Below are positions 6,819-14,618 of a DNA stretch of 15,965 nt, piece by piece (the stretch's first letter is position 1; the number at the start of each line of letters is the position of its first letter). The stretch comes from Catenibacterium mitsuoka_A. Its GTDB lineage: Bacteria > Bacillota_I > Bacilli_A > Erysipelotrichales > Coprobacillaceae. The notes beneath the pieces were generated by a model. It was not told the origin of the DNA, searched no databases, and saw only the letters and a program-made list of their open reading frames with translations. The position numbers and the translations under genes were made by a program. The DNA lies in assembly GCF_964259225.1 (NCBI RefSeq), contig NZ_CAXVKN010000061.1. One strand, given 5' to 3'.

Positions 6819-6857
6819 ATTATATTTCTATAACTATGTATATGTATGTGTTATAAT
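6819..6857. promoter_or_regulatory. Divergent promoters: rpiR-like gene and PHP phosphatase gene
   Basis: For the plus-strand gene, TGTTATAAT (6849-6857) is a perfect extended -10 element, which can work without a good -35 box. For the minus-strand regulator, TATAAT lies at 6824-6819. The two -10 boxes are only about 30 bases apart, so RNA polymerase or a regulator bound at one should affect the other. Confidence 0.6.
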
Positions 6858-6879
6858 CCAAAAAAGGAAGGTGATATTT

Positions 6880-7671
6880 ATGATAGATGGACATATGCAT
6901 CTAGAATATGGGAATCTCTCAAAAGAATATGTACTACAATTTGTGGAAAGTGCAGTAAAGAATGGTATGGATGAAATACAGATTCTTGATCACACACATC
7001 GTTTTAAAGAATTCAGACCTGTTTATGAAGGTGTAAGAAAAGCATCTCCTTATCAAGAAGAATGGTTAAACAATAAAGAAATGAAGTTTCATAGTACTTT
7101 AGATGAATATTGTGCTTTAATTAAAGAAATCAAGGCAATGGATTTACCTATTAAGGTGTCTTTTGGTTTAGAGGTATGTTATGTACCTGAATATGAAGAA
7201 ACAATTCGAGAAATATTAAAACCTTATCATTTTGATTTCTTAGTAGGAGCCATTCATTCTATCGACGGTAAACTCTATGATATGAAATGGTCAGAAGAAA
7301 TCTTATGGAACAAGTATCCTATTAATGATATCTATAAAAGATACTATGAATGTGTCTTCTCACTTGTAAAATCTGATTTATTTACACAGCTTGCACATCC
7401 AGATACGATTAAGATGTTTGGCCATTATCCTACTTATGACTTACAGCCTACATATGATGAATTGGCTGAATTATTAAATGAACATCATATGAAAGCAGAA
7501 AACAATGTAGGATGTTACTATCGTTATCATACACCTGATATAGGCTTATCAGACCAGTTATTACAGACCTTTAAAAAACATCATGTTCAGATGATTACTG
7601 CAAGTGATGCGCATCATCCAGAAGATGTAGGTCGTAATATAGCGGATGTCTGGGAAAAAACAATGAAGTAA
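6880..7671 (+). CDS. PHP-family phosphatase (histidinol-phosphatase-like)
   Basis: The product has 263 residues. The ATG at 6880 was chosen for its GGAAGGTGAT site; the frame continues upstream but overlaps the divergent gene's start. The PHP metal-binding residues are all present: HxH at 5-7 (GHMHLE), DHTH at 37-40, Glu 98 in GLEV, His 126 in AIHS, His 173 in LAHPD, and SDAH at 242-245. This trinuclear-site architecture matches HisK/HisJ-type histidinol phosphatase (histidine synthesis) and related phosphoesterases. No his genes are nearby. The gene instead faces an RpiR-HAD operon, so a sugar-phosphate or other phosphoester substrate is equally possible. Confidence 0.85.
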   Translation: MIDGHMHLEYGNLSKEYVLQFVESAVKNGMDEIQILDHTHRFKEFRPVYEGVRKASPYQEEWLNNKEMKFHSTLDEYCALIKEIKAMDLPIKVSFGLEVCYVPEYEETIREILKPYHFDFLVGAIHSIDGKLYDMKWSEEILWNKYPINDIYKRYYECVFSLVKSDLFTQLAHPDTIKMFGHYPTYDLQPTYDELAELLNEHHMKAENNVGCYYRYHTPDIGLSDQLLQTFKKHHVQMITASDAHHPEDVGRNIADVWEKTMK

Positions 7672-7817
7672 GAGAAGATTGACAAATTTTTTTCATACAA
7701 ACGGAAATATGATGATTGAGTTTGATAAGTATTCTTCTAGTTCACGTGATTTTATAGAAATAAATGGAGAGAAATTTATAATGAAACACATAGGAAAGGA
7801 GAATAACTTAACCAATT

Positions 7818-7872
7818 AAAGTCATCAGGTTTGATGAATGATGAAAAAGTACTTGATGCTACTTTGAAAATC
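7818..7872 (+). pseudogene. 3' remnant of a duplicated PTS IIB gene
   Basis: Bases 7828-7872 align without gaps to the 3' end of the intact IIB gene (8312-8356) with 38 of 45 identical. They would encode GLMNDEKVLDATLKI against GMMNGEKVLDAALKI. Just upstream, AAGTCATCA is shared, but about 14 bases between the blocks are missing, so the frame is broken. The original stop codon is also lost. The rest of the gene, including the active Cys, is gone. Confidence 0.75.
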
Positions 7873-7908
7873 ATTGAAAAATATACAATTGTCAAACTCC
7901 TTAACAAC

Positions 7909-7941
7909 GAAAGTGAAGACTGGGTCATCTTCACTTTTTTG
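7909..7941 (+). terminator. Terminator belonging to the IIB remnant
   Basis: AAAGTGAAGA (7910-7919) pairs with TCTTCACTTT (7928-7937), followed by TTT. It resembles the terminator behind the intact IIB gene in stem sequence and loop (CTGGGTCA against GGATTC), so it was copied with the gene. It may now end transcripts of the PHP phosphatase gene, which has no closer terminator. Confidence 0.75.
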
Positions 7942-8068
7942 ATATATTTCTATCATAAAAGTACTTCAATAAAATATAAATATTGATAATTTTCTACCTT
8001 AATTTGTATTGAATAGCTCAACAGAATTTTAGAAATATATAATAGATATAGAGGAAGGTGAGAGACTT

Positions 8069-8365
8069 ATGAAGAAAATCTTATTGGTATGTAATGCTGG
8101 TATGTCAACAAGTATGCTTGTACTCAAGATGGAAAAAGCAGCACAGGATAAAGGTATTGAAATGGAAGTAAAGGCTCTCCCAGTAACAGATGCAGAAAAA
8201 GAACTCAATGACTGGGATGTCATTATGTTAGGTCCACAAGTTCGTCATATGGAAAAGAGATTAAGAGAATTAACATCTACACCTATTGAAGTCATCAATA
8301 TGCGTGACTATGGTATGATGAACGGTGAAAAGGTATTAGATGCTGCTTTGAAAATCCTCGGATAA
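8069..8365 (+). CDS. PTS lactose/cellobiose-family IIB component
   Basis: The product has 98 residues, the normal length for a free-standing IIB of the lactose/cellobiose/chitobiose family. The phosphorylated Cys 8 lies in LLVCNAGMSTSML, and the fold's later strands read DVIMLGPQVRHME and PIEVINMRDYG. It accepts phosphate from IIA and passes it to the sugar bound by IIC, on the cytosolic face. Its ribosome binding site is GGAAGGTGAG. No IIA or IIC gene adjoins it; the nearest IIC, of the same family, lies 4.7 kb downstream at 13046. A decayed copy of its 3' end lies just upstream, so PTS genes here have been rearranged. Confidence 0.9.
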   Translation: MKKILLVCNAGMSTSMLVLKMEKAAQDKGIEMEVKALPVTDAEKELNDWDVIMLGPQVRHMEKRLRELTSTPIEVINMRDYGMMNGEKVLDAALKILG

Positions 8366-8394
8366 TATTTGATAATTGTATTACTCCTTAATGT

Positions 8395-8430
8395 AAAAAG
8401 TGAAGATGGATTCATCCTCACTTTTTATTT
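8395..8430. terminator. Bidirectional terminator between the IIB gene and the SulP gene
   Basis: AAAAAGTGAAGAT (8395-8407) and ATCCTCACTTTTT (8414-8426) form a 13-bp stem with one mismatch. T tracts lie on both strands. The convergent SulP gene ends inside it (stop at 8418-8420), so the two genes share one terminator. Confidence 0.85.
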
Positions 8431-10523
8431 TTCTCCAGTTTTTCTAAATGTTTCTGATGGAGCTCTTTATAATGATTAAAAGCATGAGGATTTAATTCCT
8501 GTAGCTTCTTTTCATATTTACTACGGTACTGTTTTAATACACGTAATGTTTCAGGATTCATGTCATGTAACTTTTCTTCAATACGATCACGATATTGTTC
8601 GAGTCGTTCTTCTACATACTGATCATTTTCATGAATTTTTTCCATGATTTCAGGAATATGCATTTCTAGTCTTGATAAGAATTCATCCGCTTCAATAAGT
8701 CCTATTTCACCAAAGTTAGTATGATTTTCAATATCTTTTAATAATTCAGGAGATAAGTCAGTTTTAGAATGAATCTTATCCAACATTTCCTGCGTCATCT
8801 TCTGTTTATACTTTTCAGCCTCATCACCAAAAGCCCATTCTAATTCAGGCTGTATAAATGAGATATGAGATGTTTCTAAATCTTCTAATGGATAAGGAGG
8901 GACAAGCCCACAATCTAATAATGCCTGCTGCATTGTACGTCTTACATGACCACTTGTAATAATATCTATACCACCATTTTCTCTCAATGCCTGATTAAGA
9001 TGATCCATATGACGTGTTAGATAGAAATCTATATTTCTTTTCTGTAAATCATTATAGAAGATAATCAAACGATCAATTGCAGTGAAATCAATATTACTAA
9101 TACCAGAAGCATCTACGATAACCTGCTCAGTATCTTCTTTTATCGCTTTTTCTATATCTTCCTGGAACTTATCAATATTCGCAAAGAATAGATTTCCTGG
9201 GAAACGATAAATAATAGTATGTCTAATTGGTCTTGCATTCGCATTCTTCTCTAGGTTAAAGAAACCTGTCTGTCCGGGAATAACACCTAAGAAATGGGCT
9301 GGTGGAGTGACTGCCTTAATAACTACAGCGAGGAATGATAAGACAATACCGATTACTACACCATAAATAGTTCCAAAGATGAGTACTCCACAACATGCTG
9401 CCATAAAGATATAGAACTCATTTCTACTTTCTTTAAATAAACGTTTACCTAACGCAAAGTGACAGGCACCAAGTAAGGCGGTAATAACGATAGCAGTTAA
9501 AATAGGAACAGGAAGATATTCAATAAATCCTGTACCAAATAATAGAAGAAGTGCCATAGTTGCAGCAGCTGATAAGCTCATCACCTGAGTCTTACATCCA
9601 TACTGTCTTGCAAGTCCTGTTCTAGAAACAGAACCATTAGTCGGACAACATCCTACAAGTGAAGTAGCTAGTTCAGCCATACCATAGGCAAATATTTCTT
9701 TATTTCCATCTAATTTATAGCCATCTTTCATTGCATTACCCTGTGCAGATAATAGAGTCTGTGCGAGTACAACTATCGCAATAGATAATGTAGTAAAGAA
9801 TAAAGCAGAAATATCTACATGGGCAATAGAAGGAATCACAAGCTTTGGTAAACCTGGATCAACATGAGGCAATAGTTTTACTCCATATTTTTCTAAAGGG
9901 AATAGGGCAGTCAATAAAGCACCGATAAACATCATAAGAATAGGCATAGGAATCTTCTTATTTATTCTCTTTACAACAAGAATAATGACAAGGGTACTCA
10001 TACCTAATACAAAAGATAAACCATTAAAGAGTGGTAATTCTTTAATAATATGATTGACTAATTCGAATATTTCACCTGTTCCTGTTGTCCCACCAAAGAG
10101 TTTAGGAACAAGCATCATAATAATAGATAAACAGATACCTGTTACGAATCCACCCATGACAGGTGTAGAAATATACTTAACTGCACGTCCTGCTTTAATG
10201 ATTGAAAAGAAGATCAACCATAAAGCAACCATCAATGCTATAACAGGGACCGCCTGCATTGCTTCTTTAGTTCCTGCAGTAATACCAAGAGTAGCCAATG
10301 CACTTCCAGTAAGAGCTGCAGGAGCTGCATCTACACCAAATACAAAATCATGACTCGTAGTAAATAAACTAAATACGAGAATAGGAACTAAAGAACCATA
10401 TAAACCATAGACCATTGGTAGACCTGCTACCTGTGCATAACCCATGGATATAGGAATAGATATAAAAGCAACAATAATACCTGCAAAAATATCATTCATT
10501 GTCGCATTCTTAAATTTCTTCAT
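8418..10523 (-). CDS. SulP-family anion transporter with STAS domain and long helical tail
   Basis: The product has 701 residues; typical bacterial SulP proteins are about 550-600. The SulP membrane domain covers about 1-405, with the signature stretch GYAQVAGLPMVYGLY (28-42) and CCPTNGSVSRTG (292-303). A cytosolic STAS domain follows (about 433-545, with VDASGISNIDF and TAIDRL). The extra 156 residues are highly charged and helical. They end with two 22-residue repeats built on the pattern KL-x-x-(M/L)-NP (from about 651 and 673). SulP carriers import sulfate, bicarbonate or dicarboxylates; the substrate is not decidable here. The ribosome binding site is AGAGGTGG. The gene is divergent from serC-serA across a 186-base region. 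Serine is the carbon skeleton for cysteine, so a sulfate role is attractive but unproven. Confidence 0.9.
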   Translation of the reverse strand: MKKFKNATMNDIFAGIIVAFISIPISMGYAQVAGLPMVYGLYGSLVPILVFSLFTTSHDFVFGVDAAPAALTGSALATLGITAGTKEAMQAVPVIALMVALWLIFFSIIKAGRAVKYISTPVMGGFVTGICLSIIMMLVPKLFGGTTGTGEIFELVNHIIKELPLFNGLSFVLGMSTLVIILVVKRINKKIPMPILMMFIGALLTALFPLEKYGVKLLPHVDPGLPKLVIPSIAHVDISALFFTTLSIAIVVLAQTLLSAQGNAMKDGYKLDGNKEIFAYGMAELATSLVGCCPTNGSVSRTGLARQYGCKTQVMSLSAAATMALLLLFGTGFIEYLPVPILTAIVITALLGACHFALGKRLFKESRNEFYIFMAACCGVLIFGTIYGVVIGIVLSFLAVVIKAVTPPAHFLGVIPGQTGFFNLEKNANARPIRHTIIYRFPGNLFFANIDKFQEDIEKAIKEDTEQVIVDASGISNIDFTAIDRLIIFYNDLQKRNIDFYLTRHMDHLNQALRENGGIDIITSGHVRRTMQQALLDCGLVPPYPLEDLETSHISFIQPELEWAFGDEAEKYKQKMTQEMLDKIHSKTDLSPELLKDIENHTNFGEIGLIEADEFLSRLEMHIPEIMEKIHENDQYVEERLEQYRDRIEEKLHDMNPETLRVLKQYRSKYEKKLQELNPHAFNHYKELHQKHLEKLEKNKK

Positions 10524-10546
10524 AAGCCACCTCTTTCTTAATTCTA

Positions 10547-10574
10547 ATTATAATGATTTATTAAGATGAGTCTA
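10547..10574 (-). promoter_or_regulatory. Promoter of the SulP gene
   Basis: On the minus strand, TAGACT (10574-10569) and TATAAT (10552-10547) are 16 bases apart. They lie about 25 bases upstream of the start codon. Confidence 0.6.
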
Positions 10575-10595
10575 TCTCTATCAAAATACGCCTAT

Positions 10596-10607
10596 ATTGT
10601 ATACAAT
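10596..10607. promoter_or_regulatory. 12-bp perfect palindrome between sulP and serC
   Basis: ATTGTATACAAT is perfectly symmetric. It lies about 20 bases upstream of the SulP -35 box and about 45 bases upstream of the serC -35 box. The core TTGTATACAA resembles operators of GntR/FadR-type regulators. This is a resemblance only; no such regulator is in the window. Confidence 0.4.
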
Positions 10608-10650
10608 CTTGAATAATTTTTAAATTATTTGTATATTTTAATAATATCAG

Positions 10651-10679
10651 TGGACAAATTTGTATTTATCTAATATAAT
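10651..10679 (+). promoter_or_regulatory. Promoter of serC-serA
   Basis: TGGACA (10651-10656) and TATAAT (10674-10679) with a 17-base spacer form a near-consensus housekeeping promoter. It is followed by AAGGAGG ahead of the serC ATG. Confidence 0.8.
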
Positions 10680-10709
10680 GCATATAAATTAACAAGGAGG
10701 AAATCGAAA

Positions 10710-11792
10710 ATGACAGATAAGAGGGTTTATAATTTTTCTGCAGGACCATCTCAGTTACCTGTAGAGGTATTAAAGGAAGCAGCAGATCAGATGCTGAATT
10801 ATAAAGGCTCAGGAATGAGCGTAATGGAGATGAGTCATCGTTCCTCAACATACCAAAAGATTTTTGATGATACAAAAGCAACTTTAAAGAAAGTTTTAAA
10901 TATTCCAGATAACTATAAGATTCTATTATTACAAGGTGGGGCAACACAGGAATTCACAAACATTGCCTTAAACCTTATGGTAAATGGTAAATCAGATTAT
11001 ATCGTTACAGGAAGCTTCTCTAGCAAAGCCGCAAAAGAAGCTGCTAAGTTTGGAGATGTTCATATTGCCTATAACGGTAAGGACAACGATTTTACAGAAA
11101 TTCCTACACAGGATCAGTTAGATATTCGTGAAGGTGTTGATTATGTACATCTTTGTAACAACAACACTATCTATGGTACAGAGTGGAACTATGTGCCAGA
11201 TACAAAGGGCGCACCACTTATAGTAGATATGTCTTCAGATATCTTATCAAGACCTGTAGATGTTTCTAAATATGGTGTTATTTATGCCGGTGCACAAAAG
11301 AATATGGGTATTGCCGGACTTGGTGTTGTGATTATTAGAGAAGATCTAGTAAAACCACATCCAGCTAATATTCCAGTTCTTTCTGAATTAGATACTATGT
11401 TAGAAAAGGATTCTATGTATAACACACCACCATGCTGGGCTATTTATATGTTAGGTCTCGTAGTGAAATGGATTGATGAACAGGGTGGACTAGAAGTGAT
11501 GAAGGAAAAGAATGAAAAGAAAGCTAAACTTCTTTATGACTACTTAGATCAGTCTGACTTCTATAAACCACATGCAAAGAAAGATGCACGTTCTAATATG
11601 AATGTGACTTTCACAACACCATCTAAAGAATTAGATGCTGAATTTGTAAAGGAATCTATTGCAGCAGGTATGACAAACTTAAAAGGACATCGTAGTGTAG
11701 GTGGTATTAGAGCATCTATCTACAATGCAATGCCATATGAAGGTGTAGAATACTTAGTTAATTTCATGAAAGAATTCGAGGAGAAACATTAG
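10710..11792 (+). CDS. serC: Phosphoserine aminotransferase SerC
   Basis: The product has 360 residues, the normal length. It transfers the amino group of glutamate to 3-phosphohydroxypyruvate to give O-phosphoserine (EC 2.6.1.52, PLP-dependent, cytosolic). Class V aminotransferase landmarks are clear: N-terminal YNFSAGPSQLP, the MSHRS substrate loop (41-45), the cofactor-phosphate loop GGATQEF (76-82), VDMSSD (172-177) and the Schiff-base lysine K197 in AGAQKNMG. The C-terminal GHRSVGGIRAS is also present. A consensus promoter and an AAGGAGG site precede it. serA starts 4 bases after its stop, so both are one operon. No phosphoserine phosphatase (SerB) is in the window. Confidence 0.97.
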   Translation: MTDKRVYNFSAGPSQLPVEVLKEAADQMLNYKGSGMSVMEMSHRSSTYQKIFDDTKATLKKVLNIPDNYKILLLQGGATQEFTNIALNLMVNGKSDYIVTGSFSSKAAKEAAKFGDVHIAYNGKDNDFTEIPTQDQLDIREGVDYVHLCNNNTIYGTEWNYVPDTKGAPLIVDMSSDILSRPVDVSKYGVIYAGAQKNMGIAGLGVVIIREDLVKPHPANIPVLSELDTMLEKDSMYNTPPCWAIYMLGLVVKWIDEQGGLEVMKEKNEKKAKLLYDYLDQSDFYKPHAKKDARSNMNVTFTTPSKELDAEFVKESIAAGMTNLKGHRSVGGIRASIYNAMPYEGVEYLVNFMKEFEEKH

Positions 11793-11796
11793 TAAT

Positions 11797-12963
11797 ATGT
11801 ATAAGATTAAAACTTTAAATAAGATTTCTGAACAGGGCTTAGAAATCTTTGATGATAATTATGAAGTCGGTGACGACTTAGAACATGAAGATGGGATCTT
11901 AGTCAGATCAGCTAAATTACATGACTATGATTTCCCAGCTGAATTAAAGGCTATCGCAAGAGCAGGTGCAGGTGTCAACAATATTCCTGTAGATACATGT
12001 ACCGAAAAAGGAATCTGCGTATTTAATACACCAGGGGCTAATGCGAATGCGGTTAAAGAATTAGTATTATGTGCTTTAATCTTAAGTTCAAGACAGGTGA
12101 TTCCTGGTATTGAATGGGTAAAGACATTACCAGCTGATGATTTTGGAAAGGCTGTAGAAAAAGGTAAGAGCCAGTTTGTTGGTCCTGAAATTGATGGTAA
12201 GAAGCTTGGTGTTATTGGTTTAGGTGCAATTGGTGTGAATGTAGCTAATGCAGCTGTTAAATTAGGTATGGAAGTTTATGGTTATGATCCATTTATCAGT
12301 GTCAATGCAGCATGGAAACTATCTAAATGGGTTCATAAAGCAGCTACTGTAGAAGAATTATTCAAGGAATGTGACTATATTACTATCCATGTACCAGCAA
12401 CTCCTGATACAAAGAATATGATCAACAAGAAGTCACTTGCAATGATGAAAGACGGTGTACGTATCTTGAACTTTGCACGTGATACATTAGTAAATACAGA
12501 AGATATCATTAAAGCATTAAAGTCAGGTAAAGTGGCACGTTATATCACAGACTTTGGTTCTAAAGAACTTGTAGAAACTGAAAATACAGTTGTATTGCCA
12601 CACTTAGGTGCTTCTACTCCAGAATCAGAAGATAACTGTGCAACTATGGCCGTAAAAGAAATGATTGATTACTTAGAAAATGGTAATATTCAGAACTCTG
12701 TTAACTTACCTACAGTTGTAGAAGCACGTACAACAACATATCGTGTATGTATTATTCATAAGAATATTCCTAACATGTTAGCGGTCTTTGCGAACGCATT
12801 TGCGAAAAAGAGCATGAACATTGAAAACATGGTTAATAAAGCACGTGGTGAATATGCATATACTGTCATTGATACAAATGATTTATCAGAAGATATCACT
12901 AAAGTGATTGAAAATCATGAAGGTGTTATTAAAGCTAGAATTATTGCGAAGATTGTTTTCTAA
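11797..12963 (+). CDS. serA: D-3-phosphoglycerate dehydrogenase SerA (with ACT domain)
   Basis: The product has 388 residues. It oxidises 3-phosphoglycerate to 3-phosphohydroxypyruvate with NAD (EC 1.1.1.95), the first step of serine synthesis. An N-terminal substrate domain (RAGAGVNNIP, 55-64) is followed by a Rossmann NAD site GLGAIG (141-146). The catalytic Arg is R228 in NFARDTLV, a Glu lies in DFGSKELVE, and the catalytic His is H269 in PHLGAST. A C-terminal ACT domain (about 316-388) suggests feedback control by an amino acid, probably serine. This short form lacks the extra ASB domain of long SerA enzymes. NFARDTLV replaces the common NxARGxxV, a substitution I believe is usual in related Firmicutes. 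The gene is cotranscribed with serC, and a terminator follows it. Confidence 0.96.
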   Translation: MYKIKTLNKISEQGLEIFDDNYEVGDDLEHEDGILVRSAKLHDYDFPAELKAIARAGAGVNNIPVDTCTEKGICVFNTPGANANAVKELVLCALILSSRQVIPGIEWVKTLPADDFGKAVEKGKSQFVGPEIDGKKLGVIGLGAIGVNVANAAVKLGMEVYGYDPFISVNAAWKLSKWVHKAATVEELFKECDYITIHVPATPDTKNMINKKSLAMMKDGVRILNFARDTLVNTEDIIKALKSGKVARYITDFGSKELVETENTVVLPHLGASTPESEDNCATMAVKEMIDYLENGNIQNSVNLPTVVEARTTTYRVCIIHKNIPNMLAVFANAFAKKSMNIENMVNKARGEYAYTVIDTNDLSEDITKVIENHEGVIKARIIAKIVF

Positions 12964-12979
12964 ATCCTTCTTTTTGAAT

Positions 12980-13005
12980 AGTCCATCTTAGTGATGGACT
13001 TTTTC
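12980..13005 (+). terminator. Terminator of serC-serA
   Basis: AGTCCATC (12980-12987) and GATGGACT (12993-13000) flank a 5-base loop, followed by TTTTT. Confidence 0.9.
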
Positions 13006-13045
13006 TATTGAAAAATGTAATATGGGAGTGCGAAGGGGTGATGGG

Positions 13046-14446
13046 ATGAATAAATTAGTAGATGCTTTATCCTGGGTGGCTATGAGATGTACTCAGAATA
13101 AATATTTAAATGCAATTAAAAATACCTTCCAGAATTATATGCCAATATCTCTTACAGGAGCTGTTGGAATATTTTGGATAAATGTACTAGTTAATGATCG
13201 TGGGGGATTAGGTGCTGTTTTTCCACTTATTATGGAATTAAAAATTTTTAATCCAATCTTTGAAGCATTGAATTATGCAGCCATTTCATGTATCTCTATC
13301 GTAATTGTATTATTATTATCTAGTGAAATTGCCCAGGCAAATGGGGATCATGATATTTATCCTGTGATTGTCAGTTTCTTAAGCTGGCTGGTTGTTACAC
13401 CACATACAATAGATGGCTTACATATCAATGTACTATTACACACAGGTGGTGGGGCTATTGTACAAACAAAACTATCCACCTTTGTGCATATACCACATTC
13501 TATAGGAATCACTTTGAAAGATTTTACTGCGCAGGGAATAGGTATCGGTTATACATCTTTATCAGGACTCTTTACCGCAATGCTTGTCGCTATAATTGCG
13601 ACAGAACTCTATCATTTATTAAGAAACTGCGATTGTCTCTTAATAAAGCTTCCTAGTCAGGTTTCTACCAATCAGGTATTATCATTCATGAATATCGTAC
13701 CAACATTCCTGACACTCTTAATTATGGGTTCTGTCTCTTATCTTTGTATCCTAAGCACAGGTCATACACTTAATACAAATATATATAATCTTGTACAGTT
13801 TCCGTTACAGCTGATGGCAGGGGATAATTTAATTGCGGTTCTTGTTTTGTATTTTATTATCTTATTGTTCTGGGTTGTTGGCTTCCATGGGAAGAATCTT
13901 ATGTTGCCTATCGTTGAATCTTTGTATAGACCATTACTCTATATTAATATGGCATCATTTAATGCGGGGTTAAGAGGAAAAGATATACCATATGTATTCA
14001 ATTCAATGATGTTTCAGATGTTTGGAGAAGTTGGTGGCTCAGGATGTACATTAGGGCTTGTGATATATATACTTGTTTTTTCTCAAAGACATGATAATCG
14101 TCTAATAGCGAATATTTCTTTATTCCCAAGTTTAGCGAATATCAACGAAACAGTCATCTTTGGTATGCCCATTGTGCTTAATCCTCTATTATCTATTCCA
14201 TTTATTCTTGCACCACTTGTCTCTCTTACAGCGGGTTATTTCCTTATTTCAATAGGATTCTGTCCACATGTGATCATGGAAGTACCTTGGGTTATGCCAC
14301 CTATTTTAATGGGCTTCTTAGTTACTGGAGGAAGTATCTATGGGGCAATATCACATCTCATATGTATATGTATCTCAGTACTTGTGTATGCGCCATTTAT
14401 TTATATATATGAGAGAAAACAAAAGAAAGAAGAATATATCTATTAA
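13046..14446 (+). CDS. PTS lactose/cellobiose-family IIC permease
   Basis: The product has 466 residues. The ATG at 13046 was chosen because GAAGGGGTG lies 6-7 bases upstream; an ATG eight codons earlier lies before that site. It is a multi-helix membrane protein of the IIC sugar-transport family. The family's conserved FWVVGFHGKN region (about 275-284) and NETVIFGMPIVLNP (367-380) are present. It carries a beta-glucoside- or diacetylchitobiose-like sugar across the membrane while IIB phosphorylates it; the exact sugar is unknown. It stands alone between terminators, without IIA, IIB or a glycosidase. The orphan IIB at 8069 is of the matching family and may serve it. No clear promoter lies in the 40 bases after the serA terminator, so partial readthrough from serC-serA is possible. 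Confidence 0.9.
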   Translation: MNKLVDALSWVAMRCTQNKYLNAIKNTFQNYMPISLTGAVGIFWINVLVNDRGGLGAVFPLIMELKIFNPIFEALNYAAISCISIVIVLLLSSEIAQANGDHDIYPVIVSFLSWLVVTPHTIDGLHINVLLHTGGGAIVQTKLSTFVHIPHSIGITLKDFTAQGIGIGYTSLSGLFTAMLVAIIATELYHLLRNCDCLLIKLPSQVSTNQVLSFMNIVPTFLTLLIMGSVSYLCILSTGHTLNTNIYNLVQFPLQLMAGDNLIAVLVLYFIILLFWVVGFHGKNLMLPIVESLYRPLLYINMASFNAGLRGKDIPYVFNSMMFQMFGEVGGSGCTLGLVIYILVFSQRHDNRLIANISLFPSLANINETVIFGMPIVLNPLLSIPFILAPLVSLTAGYFLISIGFCPHVIMEVPWVMPPILMGFLVTGGSIYGAISHLICICISVLVYAPFIYIYERKQKKEEYIY

Positions 14447-14458
14447 AGTGACAAAAAG

Positions 14459-14489
14459 AGTGGATTTATGCATATAAATTCGCTTTTTT
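14459..14489 (+). terminator. Terminator of the PTS IIC gene
   Basis: AGTGGATTTAT (14459-14469) and ATAAATTCGCT (14474-14484) form an 11-bp stem with two G-U pairs around a GCAT loop. It ends in six Ts, with an A run on the 5' side. Confidence 0.85.
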
Positions 14490-14519
14490 GTAACAACTAT
14501 ACAATATCCTTAAGAATAC

Positions 14520-14618
14520 TTGTTTAATCATTTTGTTAGATTATTATAAAGATGCAAAAAGAAAATAAATTTTTGCTTCCCAAATCGTCATGAGACGTCC
14601 AGCTCATGACATTTTTTT
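14520..14618 (+). ncRNA. Candidate short RNA with two hairpins
   Basis: A possible promoter TTGTTT (14520-14525), 16 bases, TATTAT (14542-14547) would start an RNA near 14554 of about 65 nt. It contains hairpin GCAAAAA/TTTTTGC (14554-14560, 14570-14576), a single-stranded TTCCCAAATC stretch, then a perfect 8-bp stem GTCATGAG/CTCATGAC (14587-14594, 14603-14610) followed by ATTTTTTT. The last part is a good terminator in its own right. No protein gene lies between it and the IIC terminator, so it must end some other transcript. The RNA is inferred from layout alone. Confidence 0.4.

Larger units (their letters stand above)
7672..8068 (+). other. 397-bp gene-poor gap with decay products and the PTS IIB leader
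   Basis: The gap holds a 36-codon ORF (7709-7819, starting MMIEFDKYSSSSRDF) with only a weak ribosome binding site and no recognised family. A degenerate 3' piece of a PTS IIB gene with its terminator follows (listed separately), then AT-rich leader sequence. TATAAT at 8038-8043 is the likely -10 box of the intact IIB gene, though no good -35 box precedes it. The stretch looks like the scar of an earlier PTS gene copy. Confidence 0.5.

Noticed and set aside
6790..6879. Thirty-codon N-terminal extension of the PHP phosphatase
   Set aside because: It overlaps the divergent regulator's start and both promoters and has no ribosome binding site; the ATG at 6880 has a good one and begins the HxH motif at the usual place.
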